Source of the DNA: Vagococcus hydrophili
Lineage (GTDB): Bacteria; Bacillota; Bacilli; Lactobacillales; Vagococcaceae
Reading direction: 5' to 3'
Assembly: GCF_011304195.1 (NCBI RefSeq)
Contig: NZ_CP049887.1
Location: 806,001 to 870,000, forward strand
Length of the DNA: 64,000 bases
The position numbers were made by a program, and so were the translations under genes. Every line of letters begins with the position of its first letter. Within the stretch, counting starts at the first letter, position 1. Below, one piece after another: positions 1 to 7,345 of this stretch. The notes under the pieces are model-generated. The model searched no databases, had not been told where the DNA came from, and worked only from the letters and a program-made list of their open reading frames with translations.

Positions 1-1329
1 ATCCGAGCGCCGTTTCTTAGTATCGGTTCCATCATGATGGCTTTTTATATTGATGCCAAAATGGGGCTTATCTTTTTACTAACGATTCCTATTTTTTCCA
101 TTATTTTATTTTTTATCATGAAAAAAACCGTGCCCTTATATAAAAAAGTTCAACAAAAAATTGACTATTTGAATGCGACAATTAGTGAAAATTTAAGTGG
201 GGTTCGAGTGATTCGCGCCTTTGCTAAAAAAGAAAAAGAAATCGATGAATTTGGAGAGGTCAGTGATGATTTAGCCACAGCTTATAAAAATGTAACCAAT
301 CTTTCTGCATTACTTTCGCCAAGTACCATTCTTATCATGAACTTAGCCATTGTTTCTATTTTATATTTTGGTGGAATTAATGTTAATTTAGGTCATTTAC
401 AATCCGGTCAAATTTTGGCCTTGATTAATTATATGACCCAGATGTTACTCGCACTTGTAGTGGTCTCAAATCTAGTTGTTATTTTCACACGTGCTTTTGC
501 TTCTGCAGATCGAGTGAATGAAATTTTGGAAACAACACCTACTATTGAGACGAGTCAAAAAGCAACAATCTATACACCATGGAAAAACAACCAATTAGTA
601 AGTTTTAATAATGTGTCCTTTAGATACACTGAAAAAAGTGGGGATGTTCTTAAACATCTTAATTTTACCCTAGCTAAAAATGAGACTCTTGGTATTATTG
701 GTCCAACTGGTAGCGGTAAAAGCACTCTTATTCAGCTAATCCCTTATTTTTATGCTCCTACTAAAGGGACACTCTTAGTTAATGGGCAAGATATTACAAC
801 TTATGAAACAGGTTCGTTACGAGATCATATTGCCATTGTCCCTCAAAAGAGTTCCTTGTTTAGCGGAACGATTCGTAGCAACTTGCTCATTGGAAATCCT
901 AATGCTACAGATGCAGACTGTTTAGAAGCCTTAGAGATGGCTCAATGCTCAGATTTTGTCGATTCGTTACCTAAAAAATTAGATGCTGAAGTATTAGCTC
1001 AAGGTCAAAATTTTTCTGGTGGGCAAAAGCAACGATTAAGTATCGCCCGTGCCTTAATTAAAAAACCAGATTTACTCATTATGGATGATTGTTTAAGTGC
1101 CTTAGATTACCAAACCGACCTTTTGATTAGAAAAGCCTTGAAAGAGAACTTTAAGGAAACAACAGTGATCATCATTTCTCAACGCGTCTCATCTGTTAAA
1201 GATGCCACAGCTCTTTTGGTCTTAGATGAGGGACAGCAAGTTGGGTTCGGTTCACATGAGTCTCTATTGAAAGAATCTCCTATCTATCAACAAATTGTCC
1301 ATTCTCAAGCAGAAAAGGAGGTCTTCTAA
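1..1329 (+). CDS. Multidrug-type ABC exporter half-transporter, 5' end outside window
   Basis: The open frame runs from the first base, so the gene is cut at its 5' end and only the last 442 residues are present. The visible part has the end of a six-helix ABC exporter membrane domain, then a nucleotide-binding domain with P-loop GPTGSGKST, signature FSGGQKQR and Walker B LLIMDD. The catalytic glutamate after Walker B is aspartate here, as in the degenerate half of heterodimeric exporters such as LmrCD, BmrCD, EfrAB and TM287/288. The next gene follows after 2 bp and supplies the other half. Substrate cannot be read from sequence. A drug or lipid exporter is inferred from the family. Confidence 0.88.
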   Translation: MRAPFLSIGSIMMAFYIDAKMGLIFLLTIPIFSIILFFIMKKTVPLYKKVQQKIDYLNATISENLSGVRVIRAFAKKEKEIDEFGEVSDDLATAYKNVTNLSALLSPSTILIMNLAIVSILYFGGINVNLGHLQSGQILALINYMTQMLLALVVVSNLVVIFTRAFASADRVNEILETTPTIETSQKATIYTPWKNNQLVSFNNVSFRYTEKSGDVLKHLNFTLAKNETLGIIGPTGSGKSTLIQLIPYFYAPTKGTLLVNGQDITTYETGSLRDHIAIVPQKSSLFSGTIRSNLLIGNPNATDADCLEALEMAQCSDFVDSLPKKLDAEVLAQGQNFSGGQKQRLSIARALIKKPDLLIMDDCLSALDYQTDLLIRKALKENFKETTVIIISQRVSSVKDATALLVLDEGQQVGFGSHESLLKESPIYQQIVHSQAEKEVF

Positions 1330-1331
1330 AC

Positions 1332-3092
1332 ATGCGTAGAAAAAGTTTTTCTATTCACAGCCCTCGACGTTTTTTTGATTATTTAACTACTTTTAAAAAA
1401 GAAATTATTTTAGCTACTATTTTTGGAATTCTTAACGGTCTTTCTGTTGTCACAACCACGTATTTTATTGGTAAGTCGGTGGATACAATGGTTGGAATTC
1501 ACCAAGTTAGGTTAAAAGAATTGTCGCATATCGTGATTCTTTTATTAGCGATTACAGCAATTACAGCTTTTTCTCAGTGGTTTATCCAAACATTAGGTAA
1601 TCATGTTGCTTATTTTTCTGTTGCTAAATTAAGAAAAGATACCTTTAGTCACCTTAATAAGTTACCACTCCGATACTACGATCAGACAGCACACGGTGAC
1701 ATTATGAGCCGATTTACGAATGATTTAGATTACATTTCAGAAGCCTGTGCTGCCATTTTTAACAATGTTTTTTCAGGCATGACAATTGTTATCATTTCTT
1801 TAATCAGCATGTTGAAACTAAGTCCTATCTTAACTTGTGTTGTTCTTCTTTCTACAAGTTTTATTTTCTTAGTTAACTGGGTGGTCGCTAAAAAAAGCCA
1901 AAAAAATTTCGCTGAGCAACAAAAAAAAGTTGGAGAAATTTCTGGCTTCTTATCAGAAACGATTCAACAACAAAAAGTCATTAAAGCATTTCAATTTGAA
2001 GATACGTCTCAAGAGAACTTTGAAGGATTGAATCAACAATTACAACACGTTGGAGAAAGAGCTCAATTTATCTCTTCTCTAACAAATCCATTATCTCGTT
2101 TTATTGATCATTTAGGGTATTTGATGATTGGCGTTATTGGTGGAATCTTCGTGATTAAGTCTCCTGAAACAATGACTATTGGAATTATCACCAGTTTTAT
2201 TATTTATTCGAGTCAGTTCTCCAAACCTTTTATCGAACTTTCTGGCATTACAACTCAAATCCAAACAGCCATTGCAGGCTTAGACCGAATTTTTAGTTTA
2301 ATCGATCAACAAGAGGAACCATCAGATACTACCACTGATTCCTCCTTTTCCATACATTCTGGGAAAATTGTTTTTGATCATGTTTATTTCTCTTACTTAG
2401 AGAATCAACCATTAATTGAGGATTTTAATTTAATTGTTGAGCCTGGTGAAACTGTAGCGATCGTCGGGAAAACGGGAGCAGGAAAATCGACTTTAGTTAA
2501 TTTGTTAATGCGTTTTTATGACGTGAATCAAGGAAGTATTTCGATTGACGGTAGGCTCATTCAAGATATTCCGCGGGACAAATTGAGGCAATCTTTCGGG
2601 ATGGTTCTTCAAGAAACGTGGCTCTTTGATGGAACGATATGGGATAATCTCACCTTTGGTAATCAGCATGCCACTGAAGAGCTAGTTATCTCTGCGTGTA
2701 AAGAAGCTGCTATTTATCATTTTATTGATACCTTACCTGATAAGTTTAATACTCATCTAGGTCAACGTGGACTAAGTATTTCTGATGGTCAAAAACAATT
2801 ACTAACCATTGCTAGAACAATGATTAGCCAACCACACATGTTAATTTTAGATGAAGCAACTAGCTCTATTGATACCTTGACGGAGCAAAATATCCAAGCA
2901 GCTTTTTTGAAAATGATGAAAAATAAAACAAGCTTTATTATCGCTCATCGTTTATCTACTATTAGAGAAGCAGATAAAATCATGGTCATGGATCAGGGAA
3001 GTGTTGTAGAGATTGGTACCCATGAAGAATTACTCCAAATAAAGAATGGTTTTTATTACACCCTTTACCACGCTCAGTTTAAACATTCTTAA
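1332..3092 (+). CDS. Multidrug-type ABC exporter half-transporter, second subunit
   Basis: This 586-residue protein has an N-terminal six-helix exporter membrane domain (about residues 20-310) and a C-terminal ATPase domain. The ATPase has P-loop GKTGAGKST, Walker B LILDEATSSID with the catalytic glutamate, and a switch histidine in IIAHR. Its signature reads ISDGQKQ instead of LSGGQ. Canonical Walker B with an altered signature is the expected complement of the upstream subunit, whose Walker B is altered. The two should therefore form one canonical and one degenerate ATP site. The start ATG lies 2 bp after the preceding stop, with an AAAGGAGG ribosome site inside that gene's end. A hairpin at 3101-3140 closes the operon. 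Confidence 0.9.
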   Translation: MRRKSFSIHSPRRFFDYLTTFKKEIILATIFGILNGLSVVTTTYFIGKSVDTMVGIHQVRLKELSHIVILLLAITAITAFSQWFIQTLGNHVAYFSVAKLRKDTFSHLNKLPLRYYDQTAHGDIMSRFTNDLDYISEACAAIFNNVFSGMTIVIISLISMLKLSPILTCVVLLSTSFIFLVNWVVAKKSQKNFAEQQKKVGEISGFLSETIQQQKVIKAFQFEDTSQENFEGLNQQLQHVGERAQFISSLTNPLSRFIDHLGYLMIGVIGGIFVIKSPETMTIGIITSFIIYSSQFSKPFIELSGITTQIQTAIAGLDRIFSLIDQQEEPSDTTTDSSFSIHSGKIVFDHVYFSYLENQPLIEDFNLIVEPGETVAIVGKTGAGKSTLVNLLMRFYDVNQGSISIDGRLIQDIPRDKLRQSFGMVLQETWLFDGTIWDNLTFGNQHATEELVISACKEAAIYHFIDTLPDKFNTHLGQRGLSISDGQKQLLTIARTMISQPHMLILDEATSSIDTLTEQNIQAAFLKMMKNKTSFIIAHRLSTIREADKIMVMDQGSVVEIGTHEELLQIKNGFYYTLYHAQFKHS

Positions 3093-3100
3093 AAAATAAT

Positions 3101-3140
3101 AAAAGGCATTAACCAAGCGTCCTCTTGGTTAATGCCTTTT
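3101..3140 (+). terminator. Intrinsic terminator of the ABC exporter operon
   Basis: A perfect inverted repeat, AAAAGGCATTAACCAAG then six bases then its complement, begins 8 bp after the stop codon. The arm ends in TTTT on this strand and begins with AAAA, so it could work in both directions. Confidence 0.85.
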
Positions 3141-3220
3141 ACACTAGTAGTGATTGTGAAAAATATTCCTGTTTTATTATACAAATATTAGCCATTTTAA
3201 AAGATTAACTGTTATTATTT

Positions 3221-3697
3221 TCAAGAAACAGTGCTGAAATTCACAAAATCTAATAAAGAAAGCAATGCAACTAGAGAAAGTTCATTCTCAGGTTCAAAAA
3301 TAGTTAGCTCGTATGAATCTTCTGTTGCTATCCATCTTTTTCTTACTTTAGCTACTTTACGATAGCCTAACATTATCTCAAATGACATTTTTGATAAATA
3401 GCCTTCAGTATGCATTTCTTTGCTTTCAACTATATAATTTGATCCATGAGTTAGCATTTCTTTTTCTACATTAAATACCACCTCATTATCAACTTCAATT
3501 ATGTATTTTTCTTCTGCCCCCATCTCTACTTCCTTAACAACGGCGACAATTTCTTTTCCAATCGTTTTCACAGTTATTTTAGGAGTGTCTTTTTCTGAGG
3601 ATATTATAACAGTATATTCTTCCTTACCTTTTCGATTCACAACAGTTGTTGTTTCTCGAATACTAGTCTCACCTTGTTTCATAATCAGTTGCTTCAT
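3221..3697 (-). CDS. Putative LURP-one-related (tubby-like, YxjI) family protein
   Basis: This 158-residue protein has no signal peptide or predicted catalytic motif. It is rich in beta-strand patterns (alternating hydrophobic residues), and ends in a hydrophobic C-terminal helix (SLVALLSLLDFVNF). That is the layout of the LURP-one-related/tubby C-terminal fold of B. subtilis YxjI, which is about 160 residues long. The molecular function of that family in bacteria is not established. It has a good ribosome site (AAGGAGTG) and an upstream extended -10 element on the minus strand (TGTTATAAT, around 3733-3741). It appears to be a single-gene unit. The family assignment is moderate because it rests on overall pattern, not on a motif. 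Confidence 0.6.
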   Translation of the reverse strand: MKQLIMKQGETSIRETTTVVNRKGKEEYTVIISSEKDTPKITVKTIGKEIVAVVKEVEMGAEEKYIIEVDNEVVFNVEKEMLTHGSNYIVESKEMHTEGYLSKMSFEIMLGYRKVAKVRKRWIATEDSYELTIFEPENELSLVALLSLLDFVNFSTVS

Positions 3698-3770
3698 TAA
3701 ACCACTCCTTCTTGTTTAATTTCTACACCTGTATTATAACACAAAAGTATGTGATTTTGGTTACAATTCA

Positions 3771-4460
3771 CTAATTATTTAATATATTTTCTATTTGTTT
3801 TAAATTAGTACATATAAAAGTAGGTTTATCATCTCCAACCGATTCATTAAAGTTATTTATCCAGATAGAATCAATCCCTACTCGATTAGAACCTTTTATA
3901 TCAGAGGTTAAGCTGTCTCCTACCATCAAAACTTTACTTAAATCTTTTATCTGTTCTTGAATAAAAATCGCTTCAAAAAAACGCATGTCAGGCTTTTCAA
4001 ACCCTACCTCTTCTGAAATGTACAACTCTGTGAAAAATTCACTTATATCTGCATTTTTTAGACGTTTCCTCTGTGTTCGTCCGACACCGTTTGTTCCAGC
4101 ATAAATACTATAACCATCCGCTTTAAGCTGTTTTAATAACTCAACGGTCCCATCCATAACGTCATTGCGATTTTCCAGAAAAGTTCGATACTCATCGTCT
4201 GCCACTTTCCCATCAACTTGAAGACCTTTTAAAGCAAAAAATTTAGCAAATCTTGTTTCTAAGACGGTTTCTTTTTTTATTCGTCCCTCTTCTAATTTTG
4301 TCCATAATTCATGGTTAATCTCTTTATATTCAGCAAATGTTTCCTCATTAAAAATCACACCATACTTTGTAAACATTGCTTTTAAAGCGTGATGCTCCGA
4401 TAAACTGAAATTTAATAATGTATTATCTAAATCAAAAATGATATGTTCATATTTCTTCAT
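3771..4460 (-). CDS. yjjG: YjjG-type HAD pyrimidine 5'-nucleotidase
   Basis: This 229-residue HAD hydrolase begins with motif I FDLDNTLLNF, where the first aspartate is the nucleophile. It has motif II in YAGTNGVG, motif III lysine in GFEKPDMRFF, and motif IV GDSLTSDIKGS. The DLDNT motif, length and FEKPD sequence match the YjjG family. Those enzymes dephosphorylate non-canonical pyrimidine nucleotides and other small phosphates, a house-cleaning role in the cytoplasm. The MerR regulator gene lies 20 bp upstream on the same strand, so the two may be co-transcribed. Exact substrate is inferred from the family only. Confidence 0.8.
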   Translation of the reverse strand: MKKYEHIIFDLDNTLLNFSLSEHHALKAMFTKYGVIFNEETFAEYKEINHELWTKLEEGRIKKETVLETRFAKFFALKGLQVDGKVADDEYRTFLENRNDVMDGTVELLKQLKADGYSIYAGTNGVGRTQRKRLKNADISEFFTELYISEEVGFEKPDMRFFEAIFIQEQIKDLSKVLMVGDSLTSDIKGSNRVGIDSIWINNFNESVGDDKPTFICTNLKQIENILNN

Positions 4461-4480
4461 AAAAAAATTCCTCCTAATAG

Positions 4481-4966
4481 TTACTTTTTATAATGATGTG
4501 GCGTATCACTCACTCGCCACTTTTCTTCACTTTGGTTGCTATTATACTGTTTTAAGACCTCTGGGTTCAAGGATCTTGTCCCCTCTTTAAAATGGATCGA
4601 TTCAGTTTGAGCTTCGCAAGCTGTCTCATAGTACCATTTCTTCCACTTTAAAAAAGCAAGCATCATTTCTAAAGATTTAATTTTTCCCTGTAAAGCATGC
4701 TCTTTTTCAGAGAAAAAAACCTTCCTTTGTTTTAAAGTAGTGTCACCCAACATAGTCCATTCTACAAATTGCCCAATTTCTTTAACGGGAACATCTGATA
4801 ATTTCAAACACTGAATCACTTCTAAATATTTTAAATCCGTCTCACTAAATTCACGGTAACCAGATTCATTTCTTTTAACAAAAGGAAGCAAACCATTTTT
4901 GTCATAATAGCGTAATGTATCTGTTGAGATATTTGTGATTTTTGCCACTTCTCCTATGGTATACAT
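4481..4966 (-). CDS. MerR-family transcriptional regulator
   Basis: The 161-residue protein opens with a classic MerR winged helix-turn-helix (YTIGEVAKITNISTDTLRYYD, then a GYREFSETDL wing, residues 1-70). A long dimerisation helix and a short divergent C-terminal tail follow. The only cysteine is in the C-terminal part (ETACEAQ), which is not a metal-binding cluster, so a metal sensor is unlikely. It is divergent from an SDR oxidoreductase, and the shared gap holds a MerR-type promoter with a 19-bp spacer. Activation of that dehydrogenase in response to an aldehyde or other small electrophile is a reasonable inference. The inducer is unknown. Confidence 0.88.
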   Translation of the reverse strand: MYTIGEVAKITNISTDTLRYYDKNGLLPFVKRNESGYREFSETDLKYLEVIQCLKLSDVPVKEIGQFVEWTMLGDTTLKQRKVFFSEKEHALQGKIKSLEMMLAFLKWKKWYYETACEAQTESIHFKEGTRSLNPEVLKQYNSNQSEEKWRVSDTPHHYKK

Positions 4967-4983
4967 TTTTTTCCTCTTTTCTC

Positions 4984-5014
4984 TTGCCTTGAAGTTAGCT
5001 CCAAGGTTTATGCT
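4984..5014 (+). promoter_or_regulatory. MerR-type promoter and operator for the SDR gene
   Basis: The -35 box TTGCCT (4984-4989) and the -10 box TATGCT (5009-5014) are separated by 19 bp, the over-long spacing typical of MerR-activated promoters. The spacer contains the imperfect dyad CCTTGAAGTTAGCTCCAAGG (4987-5006), with 8 of 10 positions symmetric. It lies between the divergent MerR regulator and the dehydrogenase. Function is inferred from this architecture. Confidence 0.8.
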
Positions 5015-5053
5015 TCTATTAGTTTCTATAAATAATAAGGATGTGTGTTAAAA

Positions 5054-5788
5054 ATGTCAACTAAACCATTAATCGTCATTACAGGAGCCAGCTCAGGATT
5101 CGGTGCTAAGGCGGCTCAACTATTTAATTCAAAAGGATATCCTATGTTGTTACTCGCTCGCCGGATTGAAAAGATCGAGGAACTTCCTCTGAATTTTGAA
5201 AATGTCATGATTGAACAAGTAGACGTCGTTAATAAAGAAGCGTTTCGACAAGCGATTAGTAAAGCTGAAGCTATATACGGATCGACAGACTTACTAGTTA
5301 ATAACGCTGGTGTCATGCTCTTAGGAAATATTATGAGCCAAGAAGAAACAGAGTGGGAAACAATGCTTCAGACGAATGTTTTAGGCGTTTTAAACGGGAT
5401 GAAAGCTGTTTTAAGTCAGATGACTAAAAGAAATCACGGAACAATCATTAACGTTTCTTCAATCGCTGGTTTTAAAGCATTCACTGATCATACGGCTTAT
5501 GTTGCAAGTAAATTCGGGGTTCACGGACTAACAGAAACCATTCGCCAAGAAGTAGCCGATAGCAATGTCCGAATCTCGCTTATCTCACCAGGAGCTGCTG
5601 AGACAGAGCTTTTAAGTCACGTGACTAATCAACAGTCTCACGCTGATTATATTGCTTGGAAAGAAAGTATGGGCGGTTTAACTTTGGATCCAGAAAAAGT
5701 AGCCGAAGCGATTGCCTTCATTTACGAAATGCCACAAGAAGTCACCATAAGAGAAATAACCATCGCCGCCACTAAACAACAAGCGTGA
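5054..5788 (+). CDS. Short-chain dehydrogenase/reductase (SDR)
   Basis: This classical SDR of 244 residues has the nucleotide-binding motif TGASSGFGAK near the N-terminus, NNAG around residue 85, an active-site serine in NVSSIAG, and YVASK carrying the catalytic tyrosine and lysine. ATG 5054 is preferred over the in-frame GTG at 5045, because AAGGATGTG (5037-5045) then sits 8 bp upstream. The substrate is unknown, and relatives act on aldehydes, ketones or sugar alcohols. Control by the divergent MerR protein is likely. The final codons (ACTAAACAACAAGCG) already resemble the boundary of the structured repeat that starts at the stop codon. Confidence 0.88.
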   Translation: MSTKPLIVITGASSGFGAKAAQLFNSKGYPMLLLARRIEKIEELPLNFENVMIEQVDVVNKEAFRQAISKAEAIYGSTDLLVNNAGVMLLGNIMSQEETEWETMLQTNVLGVLNGMKAVLSQMTKRNHGTIINVSSIAGFKAFTDHTAYVASKFGVHGLTETIRQEVADSNVRISLISPGAAETELLSHVTNQQSHADYIAWKESMGGLTLDPEKVAEAIAFIYEMPQEVTIREITIAATKQQA

Positions 5789-6066
5789 TGAAAAAGGCGT
5801 TCAGCTCCAAGCAACTGGAGGAAAATAAAAATAATTCGTGCTTTTTGAATTAATTTTATTTTTTGAAGTTGCCGCAGGAGTTGCCTTTTGAATCCATACT
5901 AACAAGCGTGATGAAAAAGGCGTTCAGCTCCAAGCAACTGGAGGAAAATAAAAATAATTCGTGCTTTTTGAATTAATTTTATTTTTTGAAGTTGCCGCAG
6001 GAGTTGCCTTTTGAATCCATACTAAACAAGCGTGATGAAAAAGGCTGTTTTACTCCAAGCAGCTAA
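5781..6066 (+). repeat. Structured 3' repeat array A: two units plus a half-unit
   Basis: Units start at 5781 and 5904 (AAGCGTGATG...), and a left half-unit starts at 6028. The period is 123-124 bp, and the two full units are essentially identical. Each full unit can fold into one long hairpin. The outer stem is AAAAAGGC with GCCTTTT. Next come GCTCC/GGAG and GCAACT/AGTTGC separated by a small internal loop. A variable inner stem follows (AATAAAAATAATTC with GAATTAATTTTATT), closed by a GTGCTTTTT loop. The array begins within the SDR stop codon and ends directly in a terminator. See arrays B-E for covarying versions. I do not recognise the family. Confidence 0.9.
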
Positions 6067-6070
6067 AAAA

Positions 6071-6108
6071 AAGAGATTCTAACATTTTATATGTCAGAAT
6101 CCCTTTTT
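6071..6108 (+). terminator. Bidirectional terminator between SDR array A and folT
   Basis: A hairpin formed by AGATTCTAACAT and ATGTCAGAATCC is flanked by an A-run on the left and TTTTTT on the right. It can therefore stop transcription from the SDR gene on the plus strand and from folT on the minus strand. It directly follows the left half-unit of repeat array A. Confidence 0.8.
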
Positions 6109-6111
6109 TAA

Positions 6112-6636
6112 TTAAACGCTAAATTTAACAATTTGTTTTTGAAACACTCTAATATTCACCATTGAATAGGTGATAAACACTTGAATCACACACATAATAC
6201 TTGAACTGATAATACGAGCAGGTAAAAAGCCAAACACAGCGTTCCCTTGCATCATATATAACCATAATGTATTAAGTGGCAGACTTAAAAGAAATGTTAC
6301 AATAACATTTACTAAAATAATACGAGTTAATGTCAGATCTTTTTTGTGGTAAAAGCTACTATAGATGATCCCTGCTAAAAAGGCAGTCAATGTAAATCCT
6401 GGGAAGTATGCACCACCTGCCGGGAAAAGCATCGCTCCGATAAAATCACATAAAGCATTCGCACTACCAGCTACGATTGGACCAAATAAAATGGCCATAA
6501 TCACCACTGGAATAAAGAAAAAGCTAATCTTAACAAATCCCGTTGTAATTGATAAAAATTGCGACAACACAATGCGCAGAGCCATTAACACCCCCATCAA
6601 AGCAATTGTCTTCGTTGTAAAAACTTGTTTTTCCAT
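6112..6636 (-). CDS. folT: Folate ECF transporter S component FolT
   Basis: This 174-residue, highly hydrophobic protein with about six membrane segments is the substrate-binding subunit of an energy-coupling factor transporter. It would need the shared EcfA/A'/T module, which is not in this window. FolT hallmarks are visible: ALRIVLSQF near the N-terminus, LFGPIVAG, and FPAGGAYFPGFTLTAFLAG. The start is ATG 6636, with AAGGAGA just upstream. A longer open frame to 6720 only runs into the riboswitch. The THF riboswitch in the leader independently supports folate as substrate. Expression should fall when tetrahydrofolate is abundant. Confidence 0.88.
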   Translation of the reverse strand: MEKQVFTTKTIALMGVLMALRIVLSQFLSITTGFVKISFFFIPVVIMAILFGPIVAGSANALCDFIGAMLFPAGGAYFPGFTLTAFLAGIIYSSFYHKKDLTLTRIILVNVIVTFLLSLPLNTLWLYMMQGNAVFGFLPARIISSSIMCVIQVFITYSMVNIRVFQKQIVKFSV

Positions 6637-6656
6637 TCTAGCATCTCCTTTTTTAG

Positions 6657-6783
6657 ATAGAGTTGCTACATCCATTATGCAGCGAATGCGAAAATAATGT
6701 CGCAAGTGCTCCTCTAGCACTTTTCGTCCAGTGAGCTACATCCCATCCCACTGGCACTTGACGCTTTATTTCCTACTCTGTTT
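6657..6783 (-). promoter_or_regulatory. Tetrahydrofolate (THF) riboswitch of folT
   Basis: Read on the minus strand, the leader contains the conserved THF-I riboswitch pieces in order: AGAGTAGG, AAGCGTCAAGTG, GTGGGATGGGATG, CTCACTGGACGAAA, a GTGC/GCAC hairpin, and GGATGTAGCAACTCT closing helix P1 against AGAGT. These elements match the known folT/folE riboswitch class. The 3' end is about 20 bp before the folT start, close enough to affect the ribosome site. I assign this by motif recall and not by a covariance model. Confidence 0.85.
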
Positions 6784-6798
6784 CATTTTACACTAAGA

Positions 6799-6826
6799 AC
6801 TATATCACATTTTTGAGGGATTACAA
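6799..6826 (-). promoter_or_regulatory. Promoter of the folT riboswitch transcript
   Basis: On the minus strand TTGTAA (6826-6821) is followed after 16 bp by TATAGT (6804-6799). Transcription would start near 6792, just before the riboswitch. Confidence 0.6.
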
Positions 6827-6841
6827 TAAAGGGGATGACGG

Positions 6842-7219
6842 TCAATTTTCCGCCAAATTTTGGAGTTCTTTAAATAATAAAATTGCTGTACTTTTATTTG
6901 TTGCTAAAGGAACTTCGTAGACGTCACTCAGACGAATCAACGCGTTCACATCTGGTTCATGAGGTTGCGCTGTTAATGGATCTCTTAAAAAGATAATCAT
7001 GTCCATCTCACCTTCTGAAACTTTCGCACCAATTTGTTGATCTCCGCCTAAAGGCCCTGATTTGAAACAATGAATACTCAACTTAGTTCTCTCCATTATT
7101 TTTGTTCCTGTTGTCCCTGTCGCAAATAATTCATGCTGATTTAGAATAGCTTCATACTTCTGGGTAATTTGAATCAAATCTTCTTTCTTTTTATCATGAG
7201 CAATTAACGCTATTTTCAT
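6842..7219 (-). CDS. mgsA: Methylglyoxal synthase
   Basis: The 125-residue protein matches MgsA throughout. It starts MKIALIAHD, carries the phosphate-binding ATGTTG segment, the [10 protein letters not shown] motif with a conserved aspartate, FLRDPL, and the HEPDVNAL segment with the catalytic-site histidine and aspartate. It converts dihydroxyacetone phosphate to methylglyoxal and inorganic phosphate, a glycolytic overflow bypass in the cytoplasm. It is divergent from the sugar-importer ATPase gene ugpC. Ribosome site AAGGAGTG precedes ATG 7219. No separate terminator is evident before the folT promoter. Confidence 0.95.
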   Translation of the reverse strand: MKIALIAHDKKKEDLIQITQKYEAILNQHELFATGTTGTKIMERTKLSIHCFKSGPLGGDQQIGAKVSEGEMDMIIFLRDPLTAQPHEPDVNALIRLSDVYEVPLATNKSTAILLFKELQNLAEN

Positions 7220-7279
7220 AATAACACTCCTTATTTATTTTTTAGTCATTTTGACATAAATGATTGGTCACTTTTAACA

Positions 7280-7309
7280 TTGTAAGCGTATTACATTTTC
7301 TATTATACT
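7280..7309 (+). promoter_or_regulatory. ugpC promoter with cre-like palindrome
   Basis: TTGTAA (7280-7285) and TATACT (7304-7309) with an 18-bp spacer form a plausible promoter. The perfect palindrome TGTAAGCGTATTACA (7281-7295) overlaps the -35 box. It resembles a catabolite-responsive element but does not fully match the cre consensus. Repression by CcpA or another carbon regulator is an inference. Confidence 0.55.
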
Positions 7310-7345
7310 CTATGTAACAAATGAATCGAAAGAAGGAAACTCGAC

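Noticed and set aside
5781-6066. Integron attC sites
   Set aside because: Location after stop codons and folded form are similar, but no GTTRRRY core is present and no integron integrase is visible, so the label was not used.
6637-6720. Longer FolT N-terminus
   Set aside because: This stretch belongs to the THF riboswitch and its linker; ATG 6636 has the ribosome site.
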